Shown here piece after piece: positions 4,933-9,518 of a DNA stretch of 9,518 nucleotides; position 1 is the first letter of the stretch, and every line of letters begins with the position of its first letter. Origin of the DNA: Chlamydiota bacterium (GTDB taxonomy: Bacteria; Chlamydiota; Chlamydiia; Chlamydiales; Rhabdochlamydiaceae). Position numbers and translations under genes: made by a program. The notes under the pieces are model-generated. The model ran no database searches. It had not been told where the DNA came from and was given only the letters and a program-made list of their open reading frames with translations. The stretch is from assembly GCA_013041585.1 (NCBI GenBank), contig JABEVM010000235.1, positions 1-9,518 of the forward strand. The letters run 5' to 3'.

Positions 4933-6396
4933 ATGAGACTTACTCTTCTTGCTTTTTCTCTTATATCTCTCTCCCTTTTTGCAGAGATTCCTGACGAATC
5001 GCAGTTTGTATCTTCTACAAAGGCATCTTTTGATGGGAATAACTTACTCCTTCAGGGTCATGTCATTTTAGAGCATAGCATTGGAAAACTTTGCGCGGAA
5101 AAGGCGTCTTTGCAAAGACAGGAATCATCAAAAGATTTCCCTTTCTCTTTAATTGATTTAGAAAAAGATGTGCTAGTGACTCTGCCTAGCGATGCTACAC
5201 TTACTTGTAATCAAGCTCATTTAGATTTTATTTCTTTAAAAGGGCTTTTATCTTCCGCAGATACAGGCCAAGTGATCTACATGGATAATATTATCCAAAG
5301 TAAAGGCGATACAGTTCCCTTTTACATGCAGGGAAAAACTGTCGATCTGGCTCTAAACAAACAGGAAGACTCATCTGAAAAAACCGAGTACAAAATAGAT
5401 AGCATCACCTCAAATAAAAATGTGCTCTTAAAATACGGAACTCTCTTTTCTCTTAAAGCTGATAGAGCTGTCTACACCTCTTTGACAAAATCAGGCATGA
5501 AGAAGTCTCACGGCACCGTTTCAGCTTTTCCAGAGGAGCCAAATGATCGCTGTTATTTAGAACATAAAAATGGAAAAGTCGATGCACAAAGCTTCCATTT
5601 TAATTTCCTTACCCAAGAAATTTCCCTTGTTCATCCTAAAGGCAAGCTATTTTTATCTTTTGGACAGAATCCAAAATTGCAGGAAGTTTCTTTTCGCTCT
5701 GATGATCTCATTTGGAACCAGCTCTCGCACCTTCTTTTCTTGAAAAAGAATGTAGAGATCCATGACCCCTCTCTTGGGAATATTCAAGCTAAAGAAGAAG
5801 TTTCCTTTTTTGGAAAAGATATTAACAACATTCAAATGCTCCAAACGAAAGGGTATAGTGTACTTGAATATCAAGAGCAAAGCAGAGCGAGCGCTCATAG
5901 GCTCATCTCCTATGGCATACTAAGAATAGACAGAGCCCACGGCAATGCAATTGCAGAAAGCCCTGAAAAGCAAGGAAAAGTCCTCCAAAACGAGCAGCTC
6001 TATTATGAAGAAGATGAACTCTCTATGTATGCCGACAAAGCCTCTATGGAGTTTTCTACTACTACAGACAACACAGTTCAACCCATTTCCGTCACATTAA
6101 AAAATAATGTTAGGCTCATTTCCCACAATTCACAAAAACCCGATCGATGCGCTCTTGCAGATAGAGTCACATACTCTCCGGGTACAAGGACCTTTATCCT
6201 CTCGGCCAATCCTGGTAAAAAAGTTCTTTTATGGGATCAAAATGAGACCATCCAGATCAGCGCCAATGAAATCCATATCACCCAAGAACCTGGAGAAAAA
6301 AAGGAGGCGATTAAAGGGGTGGGTAATGTAAAATTTACTTTTTCTCAAGAAGAGCAATCTCTTTTAGAGAAAATTTTTCCTAACATTGAGCTCTAA
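4933..6396 (+). CDS. long secreted OstA/LptA-like protein (487 aa)
   Basis: Predicted periplasmic beta-jellyroll protein of LPS transport. A signal peptide (MRLTLLAFSLISLSLFA, cut before E18) is followed by an OstA-type module at about 26-62 (ASFDGNNLLLQGHVILEH, then AEKASL) and a clear second one near the C-terminus, about 385-470 (VTLKNNVRLIS, CALADRVTYSPGTRTFIL, ISANEIHI, KGVGNVKFTF). The middle holds further alternating strand-like repeats. LptA is usually under 200 residues and forms the bridge by oligomerising; this protein is more than twice as long, so it might span the periplasm with fewer copies or carry additional function. GAGGTG lies 7 bases before the ATG. The lptB ATG begins 7 bases after its stop. 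The family is fairly sure; the exact role (LptA itself or a relative) is inferred. Confidence 0.75.
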   Translation: MRLTLLAFSLISLSLFAEIPDESQFVSSTKASFDGNNLLLQGHVILEHSIGKLCAEKASLQRQESSKDFPFSLIDLEKDVLVTLPSDATLTCNQAHLDFISLKGLLSSADTGQVIYMDNIIQSKGDTVPFYMQGKTVDLALNKQEDSSEKTEYKIDSITSNKNVLLKYGTLFSLKADRAVYTSLTKSGMKKSHGTVSAFPEEPNDRCYLEHKNGKVDAQSFHFNFLTQEISLVHPKGKLFLSFGQNPKLQEVSFRSDDLIWNQLSHLLFLKKNVEIHDPSLGNIQAKEEVSFFGKDINNIQMLQTKGYSVLEYQEQSRASAHRLISYGILRIDRAHGNAIAESPEKQGKVLQNEQLYYEEDELSMYADKASMEFSTTTDNTVQPISVTLKNNVRLISHNSQKPDRCALADRVTYSPGTRTFILSANPGKKVLLWDQNETIQISANEIHITQEPGEKKEAIKGVGNVKFTFSQEEQSLLEKIFPNIEL

Positions 6397-6403
6397 CACA
6401 TAC

Positions 6404-7135
6404 ATGTCCAAAGAGATTATTTTAGAAACGAAAGATTTACGAAAAAACTATGGGGACAAATCCGTAGTCAACGGCCTTAGCTTTTTTGTAAAAAAAGGGG
6501 AAATCGTAGGGCTTCTCGGTCCAAATGGTGCTGGAAAAACTACAGCCTTCTACATGACAATTGGTCTCATCAAGCCCGATGAAGGCTGCGTTTTTTTCAA
6601 AGGGGTCGATGTTACAGATTTTCCCATCCACCAAAGAGCTCGAATGGGCATGGGATATCTAGCTCAAGAGCCTTCGATTTTTCGCAATCTCACAGTCGAG
6701 CAAAACATTTTATGTATCTTAGAAACACTCCAGCTTCCTAAAGCCGAAGAGAAGGCAAGGCTTGCGCAATTGCTCCAAGAGCTTCACCTTGAAAAATTAG
6801 CAAAAAAACTAGCTGGCGCTTTATCTGGCGGCGAAAGAAGACGTTTAGAAATTACGAGAGCTCTTGTGACACAGCCCTCTCTTCTTCTTCTCGATGAACC
6901 TTTTGCCAATATCGATCCTTTAGCCATTGACGATGTGCAGCATCTCATTCGTCATTTAAAAACAAAAGGGATTAGCGTTTTGATCACAGACCATAATGCC
7001 AGAGAAATCTTTAGCATTGTAGATCGTAGTTATTTGATCCGAGAAGGGAAAGTCATGATTTCCGGAAGTGTTCAAGAATTACTGCAAAATAAAGAAGCTA
7101 GATCTTCTTATTTTGGAGAAGATTTCAAGCTATAG
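6404..7135 (+). CDS. lptB: LPS export ABC transporter ATP-binding protein LptB
   Basis: ATPase of the LptBFG complex, which extracts LPS from the inner membrane and pushes it along the Lpt bridge; it sits on the cytoplasmic face. At 243 residues it has the family length. Walker A is GPNGAGKTT (39-47), the Q-loop glutamine is Q88 in AQEPSIFRNLTVEQNI, the signature is LSGGERRR (140-147), Walker B is LLLLDEPFANIDP (160-172) with catalytic E165, and the switch histidine is H197 in ITDHNARE. The Q-loop and 'SGGERRRLEI' wording are typical of LptB rather than other ABC proteins. The frame is open to a TTG at 6386 inside the preceding gene; I chose the ATG at 6404. LptF and LptG are not in the window. 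It ends on a stop shared as a palindrome with the convergent gene. Confidence 0.95.
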   Translation: MSKEIILETKDLRKNYGDKSVVNGLSFFVKKGEIVGLLGPNGAGKTTAFYMTIGLIKPDEGCVFFKGVDVTDFPIHQRARMGMGYLAQEPSIFRNLTVEQNILCILETLQLPKAEEKARLAQLLQELHLEKLAKKLAGALSGGERRRLEITRALVTQPSLLLLDEPFANIDPLAIDDVQHLIRHLKTKGISVLITDHNAREIFSIVDRSYLIREGKVMISGSVQELLQNKEARSSYFGEDFKL

Positions 7136-8212
7136 TCCAAGCTCTTCACAAGCTTTATAAATTTGCTCGACTGGCAAAGTAAGAAGGCAGTCGCTTTTTT
7201 TACTTCCAGCGCACCCATCTAGATTACACGGCTGACACGGCAAATTTTTCTTCACAACTCTTGACGCCTTATGCATCCAAGGACCCCAGTTCAGATCCGA
7301 TGTAGGACCAAACACTGTGACCACAGGTGTTTTTACAGCAGATGCGATATGAAGGGGAACGGAGTCAACACAAACCAGCATCTTAGCTAATTTGACAAGA
7401 GCTGCAAGCTCTTTAAGAGTTGTCTTACCACTGAAATTGCCTACTGAAATATGAGAAATCGGTTTTAAAATCTCTTCGATCATCGCTTTTTCAACTGCAT
7501 CCGGCCCGGATGTGAGAACAACTTTCACACCTTTTTTATGAAGCATTTCAATAAGCTTAGAAATTTTTTCCATTGGAAGGCATTTAAATCTCCAACGTGA
7601 GGTTGGATGAATGAGGACATAAGGACCTGTTATCCCCTGTTTTTGCAGATCTTCTTTCATCTTCTGCATTACAGCAGATGGAATATCTAAAAATAAATCA
7701 CGCTCTTCTTCTGAAGGGAAAATTCCAATCTTGCGAAGAACATCTAAATTTCTCTCTACTGTATGTCTAGAGCCTGAAAAATTTTTAGCTAAGTGAGTAA
7801 AAGTTTTTCGTTTACCTATAAAACCACCAGTACCTGGATCAAAACCAACACGCAAAGGACTTCCCGAATACAGGGCTGCTATGGCGCCCCTGTCCCCTTC
7901 TGTTAAATTGATCACGAGATCGTAGCCTTCTTTACGGATTTCTTTAAGCAGAGAAAATTCTTTAGCAAACTTTCCAAAAAAAGAGAGTTTTTTCCATTTG
8001 CGGTCGTATCCAAAAAACTTAACAATTGCAGGATGGCCATCTAGCATAGGCACTGTATCTGCATATACATAGGCATCAATCCTAGCGTTTGGCAAATGAG
8101 ATTGCAGTACGGAAAAAAGCGGAGATGTAAGGAGTACATCCCCATGATGGCGCATTTTGATGACAAGAATTTTTTTTACAGAGCTAAGATCTGGGTAGTT
8201 CCCATAATTCAT
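7130..8212 (-). CDS. family 9 glycosyltransferase, WaaQ/RfaQ-like heptosyltransferase
   Basis: Predicted cytoplasmic glycosyltransferase that adds heptose, or a similar sugar, to the LPS inner core from an ADP-activated donor. The 360-residue product shows the two Rossmann halves of family GT9: an N-terminal strand and acceptor loop KKILVIKMRHHGDVLLTSPL (13-32, D25 being the usual catalytic-base position), and a donor half with HPTSRWRFKCLP, CVDSVPLHIASAVKTPVVTV and FGPTSDLNWGPW. The 'TSRWxFKCxP' pattern and the C-terminal LPCQPCNLDGCAG cluster, rich in cysteine, are typical of the WaaQ (heptosyltransferase III) group. AAGGA lies 9 bases before the ATG. The gene converges on lptB with a 6-base overlap. 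No clear promoter is seen in the short gap to ndk. The acceptor and sugar are not readable from sequence. Confidence 0.85.
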   Translation of the reverse strand: MNYGNYPDLSSVKKILVIKMRHHGDVLLTSPLFSVLQSHLPNARIDAYVYADTVPMLDGHPAIVKFFGYDRKWKKLSFFGKFAKEFSLLKEIRKEGYDLVINLTEGDRGAIAALYSGSPLRVGFDPGTGGFIGKRKTFTHLAKNFSGSRHTVERNLDVLRKIGIFPSEEERDLFLDIPSAVMQKMKEDLQKQGITGPYVLIHPTSRWRFKCLPMEKISKLIEMLHKKGVKVVLTSGPDAVEKAMIEEILKPISHISVGNFSGKTTLKELAALVKLAKMLVCVDSVPLHIASAVKTPVVTVFGPTSDLNWGPWMHKASRVVKKNLPCQPCNLDGCAGSKKSDCLLTLPVEQIYKACEELGL

Positions 8213-8235
8213 TAGTAGCTTTCCTTAAAGAAACA

Positions 8236-8265
8236 TTGGTAAAAATCATCTCCCAAGTTTACAAT
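8236..8265 (+). promoter_or_regulatory. promoter of ndk
   Basis: TTGGTA (8236-8241) and TACAAT (8260-8265) are separated by 18 bases, with four and five of six consensus matches. Transcription would begin near 8272, downstream of the in-frame ATG at 8264, which supports the later ndk start. The divergent glycosyltransferase gene begins 23 bases to the left. Confidence 0.6.
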
Positions 8266-8290
8266 GTCCTACGAAAAAAAACTAGTTAGA

Positions 8291-8296
8291 AAGGAG
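8291..8296 (+). promoter_or_regulatory. consensus ribosome binding site of ndk
   Basis: AAGGAG, a full Shine-Dalgarno match, lies 9 bases before the ATG at 8306 and decides that start over the in-frame ATG at 8264, which falls in the -10 box. Confidence 0.85.
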
Positions 8297-8305
8297 AAAT
8301 ACCCA

Positions 8306-8731
8306 ATGTCTAAAGAAAAAACTTTATCGATCATTAAACCTGATGCCGTTGAAAATAACCACGTTGGAGCTATTTTAGACCGTTTTGAAAAAGCAGGTCT
8401 TCATATTGCAGCCGCAAAAATGGTTCATCTTTCACAAAGACAAGCAGAAGAGTTTTATGCAATTCACAAAGAAAGACCTTTTTTCCGCGATCTAGTCAAT
8501 TTTATGATTTCCGGACCTGTTCTTATAAGCGTTTTAGAAGGTGAAAATGCTGTTAAGAAAAACCGCGACATTATGGGCGCTACAAATCCTAAAGATGCAG
8601 CTCCTGGAACAATCCGTAAAGATTTTGCGGTTTCTATCGATAAGAACGCAGTTCATGGTTCAGATAGTTTAGAAAATGCGAAAGTCGAAATCGCGTTTTT
8701 CTTCCCAACTTCAAAGATCTTTTCAAAATAA
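8306..8731 (+). CDS. ndk: nucleoside diphosphate kinase
   Basis: Transfers the gamma-phosphate from ATP to nucleoside diphosphates through a phosphohistidine, balancing NTP and dNTP pools; cytoplasmic, usually a hexamer or tetramer. The 141-residue length is exactly typical. Family landmarks are [10 protein letters not shown] (6-15), the nucleotide-binding stretch [22 protein letters not shown] (86-107, in consecutive pieces), and the active-site NAVHGSDS (114-121) with catalytic H117. The start follows a perfect Shine-Dalgarno sequence. It has its own promoter and terminator, so it is probably a single-gene unit, and it has no obvious functional link with the LPS genes to its left. Confidence 0.98.
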   Translation: MSKEKTLSIIKPDAVENNHVGAILDRFEKAGLHIAAAKMVHLSQRQAEEFYAIHKERPFFRDLVNFMISGPVLISVLEGENAVKKNRDIMGATNPKDAAPGTIRKDFAVSIDKNAVHGSDSLENAKVEIAFFFPTSKIFSK

Positions 8732-8738
8732 TGTATAA

Positions 8739-8772
8739 AAGAAAAAGCCTCGGAAATCCGAGGCTTTTTCTT
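8739..8772. terminator. strong Rho-independent terminator, symmetrical
   Basis: A 15-base perfect stem (left arm 8739-8753, right arm 8758-8772) closes on the loop AAAT. The core GCCTCGG/CCGAGGC is flanked by AAAAA on the left and TTTTT on the right, so on either strand the hairpin is followed by a T-run. It lies 7 bases after the ndk stop and about 73 bases downstream of the minus-strand gene that converges on it, so it can serve both. Confidence 0.93.
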
Positions 8773-8845
8773 ATATTCTACAAACTCTAATTGAGTTACT
8801 CTTCTCTACATCCTTGGATATACCCCAAAGCTCATGATAAAAACT

Positions 8846-9490
8846 TTAATTTTTATCTGAAAGAGCTCTCATTCTCTGAAACAGATCACCATAATCTTCA
8901 TCTTCCAAAACTGAGTATTCAACGGAAGGACGGCTTTCACAAACAAAAGAGTTTCCTTGTGAAAGAGCTTGAAAACGCTGTTGTAGTAGATCAAAATTAA
9001 CCATCTCATCATCGTTCTCAGAATCTTCTAGGTCATCATCCATTTGAATACCCTCATCAACAAATGATATATCGTCCTCCCAATCGAGTTCATCTAAATC
9101 AAGCCCAAGCCAATCTTTTAGCATTTGTTCTTCTTCCATTCTTTCAATCCATACCAAGACTCTTCCACCCACAAGAGGAAATAGCGCAATAAACCCTTTT
9201 TTAACGTCTTGTAGCTCTGTCCAAATTCTCTTTGTTAAAGTAGAATTTGTTTCTAGACAGATAAATAAATGTCCAAGTAAAGCAATTGTAAAGATAGCAG
9301 CGATAATGGTACCTTTTGCTATTCTCCCTGCACCAGTGACTGTTCCAATAAATGCCATCTTATCCAGATCACCGAATGTTAAAGTTCGCTCTCTTTCAAA
9401 ACGTTGTACGGTCTCGATCATCTCACTAAACGCTAGCCCATATTCCTCGGTGTCAAATTCTGGCCCAAAAAGGACGTCTGGGGAATACAT
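8846..9490 (-). CDS. hypothetical acidic membrane protein (214 aa)
   Basis: I do not recognise this protein. A hydrophobic segment at about 59-80 (GTIIAAIFTIALLGHLFICL) should cross a membrane; a shorter hydrophobic patch follows at about 100-115 (FIALFPLVGGRVLVWI). There is no N-terminal signal peptide; residues 1-45 are polar and acidic. After residue 117 the chain is very acidic (such as DDISFVDEGIQMDDDLED at 139-156). The last 50 residues contain a duplicated 15-residue motif: FDLLQQRFQALSQGN (166-180) and YGDLFQRMRALSDKN (200-214). The ATG at 9490 has only a weak GATGAA upstream; a TATAAC box sits at the window edge (9513-9518) but its -35 region is outside. It converges on ndk across the shared terminator. 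A lineage-specific membrane or secreted protein is my best guess, without functional evidence. Confidence 0.7.
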   Translation of the reverse strand: MYSPDVLFGPEFDTEEYGLAFSEMIETVQRFERERTLTFGDLDKMAFIGTVTGAGRIAKGTIIAAIFTIALLGHLFICLETNSTLTKRIWTELQDVKKGFIALFPLVGGRVLVWIERMEEEQMLKDWLGLDLDELDWEDDISFVDEGIQMDDDLEDSENDDEMVNFDLLQQRFQALSQGNSFVCESRPSVEYSVLEDEDYGDLFQRMRALSDKN

Positions 9491-9518
9491 AGTGTTAATT
9501 TCATCAATTCTTGTTATA

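Noticed and set aside
5653..5898. Minus-strand ORF of 81 codons inside the LptA-like gene
   Set aside because: It is a shadow of the sense frame with no start signal.
6386..6403. TTG start of lptB overlapping the preceding gene
   Set aside because: The ATG at 6404 gives the usual LptB N-terminus; the TTG adds six residues with no support.
8264..8305. Upstream ndk start
   Set aside because: This ATG overlaps the -10 box; the ATG at 8306 has a perfect Shine-Dalgarno sequence and gives the usual 141 residues.
8791..9000. Plus-strand ORF of 69 codons after the ndk terminator
   Set aside because: It lies antisense within the acidic membrane protein gene and starts without a ribosome binding site.
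8846..9490. Acidic membrane protein as a chlamydial inclusion membrane (Inc) protein
   Set aside because: Inc proteins have two strong transmembrane segments separated by a tight turn; here the second hydrophobic patch is short and about 20 residues away. Not excluded, but not supported.

Overview
The window looks like a piece of a chromosome from the phylum Chlamydiota, most likely an amoeba- or arthropod-associated 'environmental' chlamydia rather than Chlamydia itself. The main reasons are: the run kdsA, small membrane-anchored protein, lptB, which as I recall it matches the order around CT655-CT654-CT653 of Chlamydia trachomatis; a KdsA of the metal-dependent (Cys) class; an AT-rich base composition; and accessory genes (IS30-type transposase, HigBA toxin-antitoxin) of the kind common in environmental chlamydiae but rare in Chlamydia. 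The assignment rests on memory of gene order and protein style, not on a search.

Left part, 1-1216 (accessory, all on the minus strand): the first codons of an IS30-like transposase running off the left edge, a short unrecognised ORF, a HigB toxin / HigA antitoxin pair with its own promoter and a perfect inverted repeat over the -10 box, and the degenerate 3' half of a tRNA gene. The only long stretch without a protein gene (917-1347) holds that promoter and operator, the tRNA remnant, AT-rich DNA with nothing else I can recognise, and an intact tRNA-Arg(TCT) with a strong promoter.

Middle, 1348-2608: a minus-strand gene for an unrecognised protein of about 366 residues with a methyltransferase-like glycine motif, divergent from dapB.

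Core block, 2609-7135 (plus strand): dapB, kdsA, an LptC-like anchored protein, a long secreted OstA/LptA-like protein and lptB, closely spaced and probably one transcription unit from a promoter at 2547-2575. KdsA makes the Kdo precursor of the lipopolysaccharide (LPS) core. The LptC-like, LptA-like and LptB proteins would form the energised inner-membrane and periplasmic part of the machine that carries finished LPS to the outer membrane. DapB supplies meso-diaminopimelate and lysine. A convergent minus-strand gene (7130-8212) encodes a WaaQ-like family 9 glycosyltransferase, so sugar synthesis, core assembly and LPS export lie together.

Right part, 8213-9518: ndk (plus) with promoter, consensus ribosome binding site and a strong, symmetrical terminator, then a minus-strand gene for an unrecognised acidic membrane protein whose C-terminus carries a short duplicated motif.

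I see no CRISPR array, phage structural gene, rRNA or origin. The least explained items are the methyltransferase-like protein, the tRNA remnant beside the toxin-antitoxin module, the oversized LptA-like protein and the acidic membrane protein.
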